This document shows positions 24,901 through 35,685 of a DNA stretch of 64,000 nucleotides, piece by piece. Each line of letters begins with the position of its first letter. Position 1 is the stretch's first letter. The stretch comes from Ehretia macrophylla (lineage: Eukaryota; Streptophyta; Magnoliopsida; Boraginales; Ehretiaceae), in assembly GCA_037974665.1 (NCBI GenBank), contig CM075777.1:11927001-11991000 (forward strand). The letters run 5' to 3'. Made by a program: the position numbers and the translations under genes. The notes under the pieces are model-generated. The model did no database searches. It worked only from the letters and a program-made list of their open reading frames with translations, and was not told where the DNA came from.

Positions 24901-26682
24901 TATGTATTATTTACTTGCTATCTTGAGTCTTTTCGTGTTATTTGTGATTAACTGTGAGGGCGGCCTACTTTGTCGTTCATCTTACGTGATTTGATATTTT
25001 TGGCTCTCGTGATCTTGACTCGGGGTTGCGTAACCTTTTTGAACATGGTAGTGTCGAGAAACACGGGCGGCATCAAGCTTGCCGTGCTCCCTTGACTACC
25101 ATGGTGCTTATTCCCTCTCTTGCTGAGTATACTCTATTACTCTAGAGGCGTGGTTCACCTCGTTAGGGCATATGGACCTATCTCAGGAAAAAGGGTCGTA
25201 GGATCGGGGTATATCCGGAGTATCCCATTTGGAAGAATAAGGGGTTTGCAGGCATTTGCTTGAAGATCGTGGCTCGTGGTTCGAGATTTAAGACAAGGAG
25301 TTCAACCGTATCCTTTTATGAAGTGTTTAGTTACTTGTTTTAGTAGCTTGCTTAATTGTGATATTTATGTGTTATTTTTGTTGCATTTCATGAGAGCATT
25401 TCCCTGTATGCTGCATCACCTCCCTCACTGAGTATACATGTTGTATACTCACCCTTGTTTCTAATACCTTTTAAGATCAGTGCTATCGAAGGTAGAAATG
25501 AAGGCTCGAGAGTTTCGTGATTGATTATACTGGCTTTTGTGGATTGTCATTGAATTCAGTTTTCTAATTGCAAAGTTAAGTTTAGATTGTATTGATAGTT
25601 ATGAATGGCTTGTAATATTGTAATAACTTGTAATCCTTACTTTATTGTCTAATAGCTGTAAGAATATAACAAATTTCCCATAAACGTCTTAACAACAATT
25701 AAGTAGAAAGACAACACTATTCGTTATAACAATTCAATATAACACTTACAAGATAATTGTCCCACCGTGTGCTCTCAAGATTAGAGCTTCAATGACTTCT
25801 GGACTTCCAAGAAGAATACAAGAAAGAAAGACTAACTTAGAATTTGTGTTTGGAGGTGTGTTGTGGATGAATATGATGAACTAATGCATGCCTATTTATA
25901 GAATTCAACTAGTCCGCCATAGGAGACTATAGAATTCAGCTAGCCCGCCATAGGAGACTTTCCTATCAAACATTTCCATCTTGGTTGGCTTTACCAACCA
26001 TGTTCAAAGTATTGACCACCTATATTTATCACATGGGTGGCTACAATTGACCACATAGGTGGCTAGCATCCAAGCCAACTTCTAGGAAGCTTCCTTTGGT
26101 CAAATTTGCTGACTTTAGCATTGCATCATCCCGACGTTATCTTAGGTAACTCCAAATTTTTGAACTTCTTTCTTGTAGCCATTACGGTCTCTTTTGATCT
26201 CATCGACGTATAAGTCAGAATCGTTAATTTATGCTACCATATAATTAACGATACTTATTATGAGGTGGGCATTGATATATACCAACAGTAGCTGCATGCT
26301 TGCATGTTTTGACTAGTTGACGGACTTAAATTATAAGAAAGAAAACTAGATAATATTAGAGTGGTATGATAAGTAAATTATAATTATAGACGTTCAACAG
26401 TTAATGAATGCATGCTTGTGTGTCTTCAATGTTGGGATCCAAGGCTTAGATGGCCTTAAGGAGATTGTTGAATGTGTTGGACACGGTACTGGTCCACTTA
26501 TATTATATTTGCAGGTTTGGGGATGGATGAATGAAGTTAGATCATAGTTTTGTGGTTATAAATATTGTTTACAGGTTTTGGATTGTCCTCTAAACAGGGG
26601 AGATTCCGTCAGTTTCTCTCATTTTTCATGACCTCGGGTATTGGATTAGGGCTCCGTTTTCGTGAGGGATCGGGGTGTTACA
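21956..26682 (+). mobile_element. Solo LTR of a Ty3/gypsy chromovirus-like retrotransposon, nested in MULE 1
   Basis: Starts TGTGACGACCG and ends GATCGGGGTGTTACA, the classic ends of plant Del/Tekay-like LTRs, with gagtatac...gtatactcaccc motifs near the 3' part (about 25425-25455). The flanking 5-bp sequences are TGTTG (21951-21955) and TGTAG (26683-26687), a 4/5 target duplication. No internal gag-pol is present, so it is a solo LTR of about 4.1 kb once the inner insertion is removed, which is long for an LTR. It split the 5' leader of the MULE transposase gene. Confidence 0.65.
25658..26287 (+). mobile_element. 630-bp solo LTR nested inside the long LTR
   Basis: Starts TGTAAGAATATAAC and ends TATATACCAACA, flanked by ATAGC (25653-25657) and GTAGC (26288-26292), a 4/5 match. 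It contains two units of a ~31-bp tandem repeat with the core ccgccataggagact (about 25898-25960). Size and TG...CA ends fit a copia-type LTR; the family is unknown. Confidence 0.6.
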
Positions 26683-27035
26683 TGTAGGGTTAGAGATCAG
26701 TGTAATATCTGAAGTATCATATAAAGTGCAGGCGTGTAGGGTTAAAAAATTAGGAAATTATGGTTTAATTAATTAGGGTTTATTGTAATTAACCATTAAA
26801 AATTTAGGGATTATAAATTTCAAGCACGTGGGCTGGAATTATGGGTTTTAAAATTAGGGCTTTGTAGTGTATTCATTGAAAAACCTTAAATAACTTCGGA
26901 ATTTGACATGATGTTCAACTACCATGATTTTTTAATGTCGGTATCCATTAAAATTAGGAGTTAAATGTGCATTTTTTTCTTACAACTTCGATATTTGTGA
27001 ATGTTTGACTGTTATTAGTTGGTTGTTATTCCAAA

Positions 27036-30000
27036 ATGGATGAAGATGATAATGGTGGTCATTTTAGCATTGGTATATCTGACGTTGATGTATGGGTAGG
27101 TGGTCATTTAGACCATAGTGCAGAAAATGTTGCAGTAAATGATGATGGCAAGGCTAAAAATGTTGAAGTAAATGATGATGGCAAGGCTAAAAATGTTGAA
27201 GTAAATGATGATGGTAATAGCAATGGTTCAGACAATGGTGGTGATAGTGAGCCAGGGCAGATTGAGAGTGATGAGTCTGACCTTGCCTCAGACTCAGACT
27301 ATGCTCCACCTGATGGGCATAAATCAGATTCAGACTCTAGCAATCCTAGCTGGCTGTTTGATGATTTTGAAGGCTCTGATGATGAGAATATATCTGAAGT
27401 TAATTATGAGGTTTCTAACAAAGAGAAATACAAGTCATTCAAGAAGAAATGTGATCTGAAAGCTAGAGGGAAAAAGAAGAAAAAGGCAGATAAACCACAA
27501 AATGCAGCAGGTGATGAGAGTCCCTTTAGTGATGCTTCTTCAGATTTGTTAGAAAGTGTTGAAGATTCTAATGAAGAAAATCAGCTACGGAGGGCACGTC
27601 AGAAACAAAGATTCACTGTTTTTAAGGAGAAGATGAAAATGAAAGAGTTTGAAATGCAGGTTGGGATGATTTTTCAAAATGTAGCTGAATATAGAATAGT
27701 GTTGAGAGATTGGGCTGTGAGAAAGGGTTATGACCTTACATACTTAAGAAATGAGCTTGATAGGGCCACAGGAAAGTGCAAGCATGGATGCAATTTTCGG
27801 ATACATGCATCTCCCATTGAAGGCAGTGAAACATACATGGTTAAGAACATGGTTGGTGATCATTCATGTAGGCATTGATTTGACAATACACTTGCAAATT
27901 ACAAGTATCTGGGAAAAAGACTTCAAAGGTATATGAGGTCACACCCAGATGAGACCCTATCCAACATACAAGAAAAGGTACAAACCAAGATGCGAGTGAA
28001 TTGTAACAAATGGAAGGCATTTAGGGCAAAACGTTTTGCATTAAAGATGATTCAAGGAGATTGGGAAGAATAATATAGTAGATTGAGAGATTATTGTCAA
28101 ACAGTTCTCAATTGTAATCCAATGAGTACTATATTCATAGGAGTAAATAGGAGTCTTCCTGACCCTATATTTGAAAGGATGTTTTTTTCACTTGGTGCCA
28201 TGATTGATGGTTTTTTGGCAGGTTGCAGGCCCATTATTGGATTGGATGGGTGTTTCTTAAAAACTGTTTATGGTGGACAACTACTGGCAGCCATTAGTAG
28301 AGACGGTAATGATAACATGTTCCCAATTGCAATTGCTGTAGTCCCTATTGAGAGGAGAGAAATATGGAGTTGGTTTCTTAAAGAATTGCACAATCTGATT
28401 GGTGACCCAAATGAACATGGATGGACCTACATATCTGATAGACAGAAAGGTTTATGTGACGTCTTCAAAGATGAGTATGCAATGGTGCATCATAGGTTCT
28501 GTTTAAGGCACATGTATGACAACTTCAAAGTTAAGTTTCCAGGTAAGCATCTGAAGGAACTGTTTTGGAAAGTTGCTTCAACTGCGAATGTTAATGAGTT
28601 TAAAAAGGTTATGAAGAGGATTAAAGTAGCAGATCCAAAAATTGGTGCAAAGGCGTGTGCCTATGAGTGGCTAATGAATATCCCTCTAGAGGCATGGACA
28701 AGATCACATTTTCCTCATGGTCCTAAGTGTGATGTATTGGTTAATAATATCTATGAATCTTTCAACAACTATATATTGAGTGTCAGAGATAAACCAATAA
28801 TCACCATGTTTGAAATGATTAGAGCACAGTTGATGACAAGATTTCAAGTTAAAAGGGTAGCAATGGAGAAGTATAATGGTGTCATTTGCCCTAACATTGT
28901 TAAGAAAGTGAACAAGCTACAAGATGTTGTTAGAAGTTGGTTTGCACATTGGGCTGGACAAGAAGAATACAAAGTGGTTCAACAGTAGGACAAATACAGT
29001 GTTAATCTATCCACGATGACATGCACTTGTGGGATGTTCCAATTGACAGGGTATCCTTGTGCCCATGCATTGTCATGCATAAACACTTATGGAAAAAGGC
29101 TGGAAGATTATGTGCATCCATGTTACAACAAAGAGGTGTATATGAATGTATACCAGTACATGGTGCACCCTGTACCTGGCCCACATGATTATGTGCAAAC
29201 TGGATCAGAGCCTTTAAAACCACCTATTGTCCACAAACGAACAGGCAGACCTCGAAAGATGATAAGAAGAAATGCAGATGATAGGAAGAAAAATGGTACT
29301 AAAAGATGTGCAAGTAACATGAATGAAGCTGGTACAAGTAACATGAATGAAGCTGTTAATGAGAGTGATAACATTCCCAAAATTTCGACGAGAAAATGAC
29401 AGACTGTGACTTGTAGCAAATGTTTACAAAAAGGGCATAACAAGAAGTATTGCCGAAATCCATTCCATCCAAAATCAAAGATTTTAAAGGTGTTATGTAT
29501 TACAATATGTTCTATTTATACATGTAGGAGTATAACTAAATCTGACAATTTTTTTTTTTTTTTTGTGTTCGATAGCAGTAAATGGAAGGAAAAAGAGAGG
29601 CTTCAACTATAGTGGATTCTAATGTGGTCCCAAACAATGTAAGTCATCAAAGTTACTTTTTTTTGTTTTGTTTTGTTTAATGGACTGACGCACTTTATAC
29701 TTTTTTGACAGGTTTCAAACACACGAGTCGACCACTACCACTATTGACACACCACTACCTCCAAGAGGCCTTCCCAAAAGTGTTGTTCGAAGAGGTGCTA
29801 TTGGAAGAGGTCATGGTAGAAGTGATATTGGGCAAGGTGAAGTTGCAACTAGTAGTGGTTTTAGGCAAAGTGTTGGGAGATGTGCTGGTAGTGGTTTTGG
29901 GAGAGGTGTTGGTACAAGTGTTGATGCTTCTACAGGAATTGACATTGGTGAAAATGCAGTAGCCGATGGTGCAGGCAGGGTGTATAATAGCTTTAGGCTT

Positions 30001-30093
30001 AGTGCCATCACAAGTGGTCGAGTTGGTATTTCAAATGCTAGAGGAAATGCATCCAAAAGGGCTATAATTGTTAATTATTGTTGGAAACCATGA
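27036..30093 (+). pseudogene. MuDR-type transposase of MULE 1 (four nonsense codons)
   Basis: DDE transposase that would cut and join element ends. One frame runs from 27036 to about 29490, broken only by TGA 27876, TAA 28071, TAG 28986 and TGA 29397; no frameshift is needed. Order: acidic N-terminus with a 33-bp repeat (11 residues, VNDDGKAKNVE); MuDR DNA-binding domain ending CKHGCNFRIHA; catalytic core with IIGLDGCFLK (first Asp), TYISDRQKG (second Asp), CLRHMYDNFKVKF and a later Glu; SWIM finger CTCGMFQLTGYPCAH; basic tail; CSKC...H...C zinc knuckle. Downstream, two short introns are likely (near 29490-29577 and 29638-29711) leading to an Arg/Gly-rich C-terminus that ends at 30093. Convergent with the GRF gene 440 bp away. 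Confidence 0.9.
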
Positions 30094-30534
30094 TTGTTGC
30101 TTTAGATGATGTTCTTAACAAGGGATAGAATTGTTACTTTGTTTTGTTTTTGAAGATATTTTTGCTACTTTGCAACATATGATGTTATAGCTCATATGTT
30201 CTTGGTACATTACTATGACTAATGCTCTTTTGTATGTTCTTGGTACATTGCAACTAATGGTCATCTAATATGAATGCAACTTATTATATCTTATGTTTCA
30301 GCAGGTTTATATTTCAAGTGTTTTTATGTGATTGCAATTTGTTATAGCTCATATTTGAACAGGGTTATATGTGCTTTAAAAAGCATAAAATCATGTACTA
30401 AATCAAACTTGAAAACCGTTAAGTCATGCAACAAATGAGACTACCATTTCATAAGCTTACAAAGAAATACAACACCCTACAACATAACCATTCCGTTGGT
30501 TTCTTAGAACCTTACATCAACACTAACACAACAA

Positions 30535-30932
30535 TCACTTCAACAACACCACAACAATCAGGAGAATCACTAAGAAACAAAAGAAAATGAGCCAGTTATT
30601 TTCCTTCTTCTCCTTCACCAACGGGTTTTCTTTTTTCTCCTTCACCAATGGGTAAGTCATTTCCCTTCCGTCATCTCCAGCTTCACTATGTATACCACTA
30701 GCACTTGGTGGAATGAGAGGTATCCCAGTACTCTCCCATGATGCACTGTGTGGAATACACCATCGAAAAATTCACAATCATCACACTTGAAGAAGAGTTT
30801 GTCTTTGTTGGGCCTCTCCGTCACCACAATGCGAACGTCAAGTCTTTGATAACAATACCAATAATATTTGTGTGCATATCCAAGATCAAGATCTGCGTAC
30901 CTTGAAGACCTACTTTTACTATTTGAAGACAT
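30535..30932 (-). pseudogene. MULE 1 accessory gene: GRF-like zinc finger with C-terminal membrane tail
   Basis: Starts MSSNSKSRSSRYADLD. It then shows a GRF-type finger, WYCYQRLDVRIV...LFFKCDDCEFFDG; the usual first Cys of the C-x-C pair is Trp. The original frame drifts into non-family sequence after FFDG (to a stop at 30657). A one-base shift near 30760 restores a continuous frame with a KEK-rich duplication (PLVKEKKEN twice), then ~17 hydrophobic residues (WLIFFCFLVILLIVV...) and a stop three codons later at 30535. That arrangement is a tail-anchored membrane protein. It sits just inside the right TIR and is convergent with the transposase. Role unknown; position recalls mudrB of maize MuDR, with no sequence relation seen. 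Confidence 0.7.
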
Positions 30933-31411
30933 TTCTTACACTGATGTGAAGAAAAAAAAAACAAAAAAAATTACTAAAATAACTAAGCTATGGCATAGAA
31001 GAATAAGAGAAAAAATCTAAGCTTCGACGCTGAAGCTTAAACTTCTTCTAGCTGCATCAATGAAAAAAAAAAAAACAATTATATAAATTTCTTACATTGT
31101 AGCAACGCAAAAATATCTTAGCTGAAAATGATGTTTGATGTTTTGTTATAAAGGCCTCTACTTATAGATGAAATAAGGGTTTTTTGGTCCAAAAAGTCTT
31201 CAATAAAGTGGGAAAAAGTTAGTTTTTTGTTGCAAAATCGCACAGCATGCGCATCTGCCGTACATCAAGCTAACTTTCACATTTTTTTTAACGGAGGGGG
31301 GTCATATGCACATTTTCAACTAACTACAGAGTGGTTCTCAGCTAATTTAACCATCACAAGGGTGTTCCGTGCAGTTATGGTCAACCACAGGGGGCCAAAA
31401 CCAAAAAACCC

Positions 31412-31591
31412 TTAAAAAATAAAAAGATGAAAATACCCTTCAACATAAGATTTTGTTTGACAAAGTTTGATGCCATGGAGAAATTTGAGTTAAACCTTAT
31501 GTGAGAGTTTGAGATTTAAAGTCAAAATTCATGAAAAATGACATTATCTCGTTTTTATACATAATCCATGACATTTGTAAAAAAATGGGTA
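31412..31591. other. Short spacer between MULE 1 and copy B
   Basis: 180 bp of AT-rich DNA with no recognisable feature. It has no match at the corresponding place upstream of copy A. Confidence 0.5.
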
Positions 31592-32115
31592 TGACAACGT
31601 TGGATGCATTAGGAAAGACTTGTACAATGTCTTGGACCGTGATAACAGAGTAGAAATTACCATAGGGGATGCCAATGTTGTATTAACATATTTTGAAGGT
31701 AAAGCGAACTGTGATTCCTTGTTTTGTTTCCAACATACAATTGACGATTAGAATCGATTGAACAAGTTAGTTTGGACAAACGGAAGGTCAAAAAGACGAA
31801 TTTAAAGTATTTGACAATGTTTTGATCATTGATATCACTTATAAGACCAACTCATATAGATTTTCACTTATTATTTTGGCCGAGATAAACAACCATCGCA
31901 ATACATGTATATTTGGTGCTGCATTAGTTTAGAATAAGAGCACCGTATCTTATATATGGGTGCTAAAAATATACTTCACCATGTAATAAACAACAAGAGA
32001 CCGTTGTTTGTGGTAATTGACGACAAAAAAGATCAAAATATAGTAAGTAGAGTTATTCACAATGATCTAGAGCGTGGGTCAAGAAGAAAGAAACTTTAAT
32101 TCTTGACAAGGATCA
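31592..32115 (+). pseudogene. FAR1/FRS-like MULE transposase fragment (copy B)
   Basis: Second copy of the fragment at 9789. Readable blocks are DNVGCIRKDLYNVLDRDNR-like, GDANVVLTYFEGKANCD and NRLNKLVWTNGRSKRR, broken by stops and frame changes. B keeps the frame slightly better around 31650-31740 (VEITIGDANVV reads through where A has a shift). It lacks the N-terminal block seen before 9789, because the duplication boundary cuts there. Confidence 0.7.
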
Positions 32116-33048
32116 AAATATAATAAGTAAATATATTTGTAAAAATAACCTTTATGAAATTACCAACTAAAAATAACTAACGAAGCTGATTTTTATGTGT
32201 AACTATGTGATGAGTAAATGGTAAAATTGAAAAAGCACATAAATGGTTACACATCTACTGGTGAAACAAAAATAATTTCAAAAACACTCAGACCTTCTTA
32301 TACCTATCTTTCTTTCCTTTCTTCTTCTCATTTCCTCTTCTTTTCTCTTTATTTCCCTTCCTTTTGCTAGCTTTCACCTACTTCCTTTGCCTTGTTGCTA
32401 TACTCATCGTACACACAACACACATCATTATAGAGCTCTAAGAGCAATTTTGATATGATTTTAAATGACATCTAGCAACTTAGAATTGTTTTTTGTTGGC
32501 TATTAAAATAAGATTTTTATGCGTGTAACCAAGGGTTGTAATAGGGTTTGGGTGGTAAATTTTAATTTTGGGTAAATAGTATATTGGCCTTTTGTGTTAG
32601 ACCGAAAGTGCGCATAAAACCCTGTATTATGAAAAGTAGCAGTTACCCCCCTTGTGTTTTATACGAATGTTGCACATTACATCCCGCCATTTAAATATCC
32701 ATTATAGTTAACGAAAATGATAATACACGTGCGTGGCTCTCATCTATGATATGTTTAGAAATTGAATTGAATGGACAAAAATACCCTCCAAGCAGTTCAT
32801 AACTTCGTCCCGCCCTATTTTTGCACTTAAACAGATTTGAAGCAAGAGAAAAACTCCATTTTTGCACAACCTCAAATCTGAAGCTTCGACAAGAAAAAAA
32901 GAACGTAATGTGTTTATTCTTCACTCTTTTGCACGAGCTTTTCAATACTTCATGGTAAGTGTTTGAAATTTATTACTCTTTTTATTTTTTTGATTTCAAA
33001 TTTATGGTCATGGTAATGGGTCATAATAATTTTGTGAAGGATTCAAGA

Positions 33049-33548
33049 ATGTCAAGCGTGTGCGGTAGAAGTTCAACTAACATTGAGTTAGACTTGTGCT
33101 ATTTGAGCAGAAAAAGCTATTGTCGAAGATTGACGGATATCCGTGTTGTTGCAGATTGGAAGAAGAGCAGCTTCAGTTGTTTATACTTCACTTGTCGAAA
33201 TCGAAAATGCGGATTTTTTAGTTGGTGTAATCCAGATGTAGCAAGGTGGTTTCCTAGTGGATTATTTGTTCTTCCAAATGTTCCACATGTGCAACATGTG
33301 ATGGGTACTAGAATGGATAAGAATGAAGAAGTTGATGATGGAGAAGAGGTCATCTGCCCCTCGAGAAAATATAACACTAGTGGTAAAGAGGTTAGGTGTT
33401 TATCGACAAAGCAAAGTTGTCATGGTCCGTCGACTTCAACCCAAGAAAATAAAGATGTTGAGCTGATGAAGATGAAGAAATAACTTGATTGTGTCATATC
33501 TTTTGTGTTTTTGTAATTGGTCTATTTGTTGCTTTTATGTTCAAGTGA
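33049..33548 (+). pseudogene. MULE 2 accessory gene: GRF-like zinc finger with C-terminal hydrophobic tail
   Basis: The reading frame is open from 32959, but the best start is the ATG at 33049 (MSSVCGRSSTNIELDL), which aligns with the MULE 1 protein; an ATG at 33004 is also possible. The finger reads SYCRRLTDIRVV...FSCLYFTCRNRKCGFFSWCNPD, a GRF-type pattern, with Ser where the first Cys of C-x-C is expected. The frame ends at 33483. In another frame right after it are acidic residues, one TGA, then a hydrophobic stretch (HIFCVFVIGLFVAFMFK) ending at a TGA (33546-33548), matching the tail of the MULE 1 protein in length and in its final Lys-stop. One frameshift and one nonsense codon thus separate finger and tail. 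Inferred tail-anchored protein; function unknown. Confidence 0.65.
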
Positions 33549-33945
33549 GATGTTACAATATGTGTTGTTAAGTTGATGTTTGTAATGAATGAAGTTTTAT
33601 GCTAATCTATGCTTGTTGTATGTTGAAGTTTATATTTCAGAATGGCCCGTCGGATACTTTTAATGTAGCAAATGTGCACATATGAAACAAAAATGGTGCA
33701 AGTTACGCCTATGTTATGTAAGAATGGTGCAGATTACCTCCTGTGTAAGAAAAAAAAGGCCTAGATTACCCCCTGTGTATGTATAAAAAGTGGTGCATGC
33801 CGCCACTACAATTAACACTTCCCTGTTAAGCAACAAAATTACACAACAGATCATAATAAAAAATGGCCAGTACATAGTCAACATATAGATTCCTTTCATA
33901 ATGACATCACATAATCCCATACATTCTACACAAAAATAAACAACA

Positions 33946-35685
33946 TCACATATACCAAAGTTGTCTGCCATATAACAACATCAAAAGGACCACATAGGTC
34001 AACATCCAAAAATCATATACTGATTTAAGAAAGCAACCATCCAGTGCAATAATTGGTCGACAACTAGCAAAAAATGCATCTTTCATTGCACCTAAACAGA
34101 AAAACATGTTGTCAAAGACAGGTTCTGGAGCATTCCTATTGACCTTGATTGATAATGTGCTCCCTGGATTGGTTCGATACAAAGTCGCACAATAATCACA
34201 CAGTCTCTCATATTCAACATCTAAACCTCTTTGTATTACCTTCAATGCAACATGTTTAGCCCTTTAGATTTTGTATTTGCTGGTTCTTAAATCCACTAAT
34301 TGGCGAATACGATTCATGAGATCGCTTGATGACTGGTTGGGATTGCTTCGTAGGGTATCCTCCATTAATGTCGCCAAGTACTTATAATCTTCCAACTTGT
34401 CACAAAAATGAACACCGGAGATATTTTTTACCTGCCACAAATAGTTACAAATATTATTACATTGTATGTCATTAAACATAATTAGTGCATTTTGAATTCA
34501 TAAATAAGTGTTTACCCGAAAATTTTCTCGCATGACTTGAGAGGCATGTATCCTCCAACTGCATTTTGAATCCATACATGTGGCCGTCACTCTGTTGCTC
34601 TCATTTTTCACAAATTTCAATTCAAAACCAGCCCTAATTGAGCAATCCTTCAATACTTGTCTGAATTCATGTACATTTTTGAATGTCATGCCCTCTGTAA
34701 TTTCAAATTTAGACATGTTAACACCTTGCCGAAATACTGAGAATTCATTTTCATTTCCCTCTCCTTCATCAGAAGACAACACATCTTTTAATGCATCTTC
34801 ACCCTCATCCTCAATATCTCACTGTACCACATATTTTCTTATTCACCACTTGCATTAGTAGGAGACTCATGCTGCCTACCATAAGTGTGTTCTCCATTCA
34901 AATCTACTTCTCAAAGCAATATATTTTTCTCTTAATGTTTGGGTATCACATTTGTTGACATCAAAGATGTCATCATCATCAATATCCTCAATGTCTTCAA
35001 ACATCTAACTAGGAGTGTTTGATTCAGCATCAGTTACATCATATTCATCATTAACAAGAGGAACATAGTCTTCATCTTCTGAGGATTCATTTTTTGAATC
35101 CATTTGTTCTATATCTTCACCATAAGTTATTACACCTTTCACTTTTCTCTGCCTTAGCCTATCGGAACTAGCTTTTTCTGCTATCTCATCCTCAACTTGC
35201 TCAATCACATATTCTCCCTCTACATGGTCAGCCACATCTACCCTCTCTACATGCTCTATCCCATCTACCCCTCCTTCAGGCCACTGCAATCCCCCTTGAG
35301 TGTTTATGACATGAAAAGAATCTGTTTGCTCCTCTATGTATATGTCACAATAAGGTCAGTCCTTGAACACTCTTGCACTCTCCCTGATGCTACCATCCCC
35401 ATCTATAAGTCTAAGGCCATTCTCAAGGGAATAATTTGGCAATAGATAATACATAATTAAATTCTTTTTGTTCCCCCCCCCCCTCCCCCCCCCCTTTCCC
35501 ATCCCCATCCCCATCCCCATCCCCATCTTATTGAACATATCAACAAAGACAAAAGTGCGTACCTCATCTAGTTTATAATCACTAAATGTCTGACATCTGT
35601 CCCTCTTATATATTACCTCAGGTTCATGTACCAGATGGCCAAATGCCCACACTTTAAACTCAATACTCTCATCTATATCATCCAT
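33946..35685 (-). pseudogene. MULE 2 transposase remnant (N-terminal half)
   Basis: Minus-strand blocks in order. 35685-35356: MuDR N-terminal domain (MDDIDESIEFKVWAFGH ... YYLLPNYSLENGLRL) with an (MG)n microsatellite insertion. 35289-35005: acidic linker ending EDEDYVPLVNDEYD. 34782-34516: DNA-binding domain (KFEITEGMTFKNVHEFRQVL ... CSWRIHASQV). An 84-bp GT-AG intron (34515-34432). Then VKNISGVHFC..., and 34245-33946 with CRPIIALDGCFLK, the first catalytic Asp. After that a 45-bp extra segment precedes GRQL, and the rest of the DDE core and the SWIM finger are gone. Stops and frame changes separate several blocks. Confidence 0.85.

Larger units (their letters stand above)
21352..31411 (+). 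mobile_element. MULE 1 (MuDR-type element, ~5.3 kb plus nested LTRs)
   Basis: Bounded by ~130-bp inverted repeats. The left starts gggttttttgcgcctagcc; the reverse complement of the right starts gggttttttggttttggccc; both continue with ccctgtggttgaccataact, the ggttaaattag motif and a cgaaaatgtgcata-like motif. Each TIR holds CCCTGTG-like boxes about 30 bp apart (21372, 21403, ~21433, ~21463). Contents: leader, a nested solo LTR, a transposase gene in plus orientation (27036-30093) and a convergent minus-strand GRF zinc-finger gene (30535-30932). A 9-bp target duplication was not evident, so the extreme ends may be slightly off. Both genes carry disabling lesions, so the element is not autonomous now. 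Confidence 0.85.

Noticed and set aside
24659-24994. 111-aa hydrophobic frame inside the long solo LTR
   Set aside because: No domain, AT-biased hydrophobic composition, and it sits in an LTR; most likely chance.
35466-35526. Poly-C and ccccat repeat as a possible regulatory G-quadruplex
   Set aside because: It lies inside the transposase remnant as an (MG)n microsatellite expansion, and copy C has a different unstable tract there.
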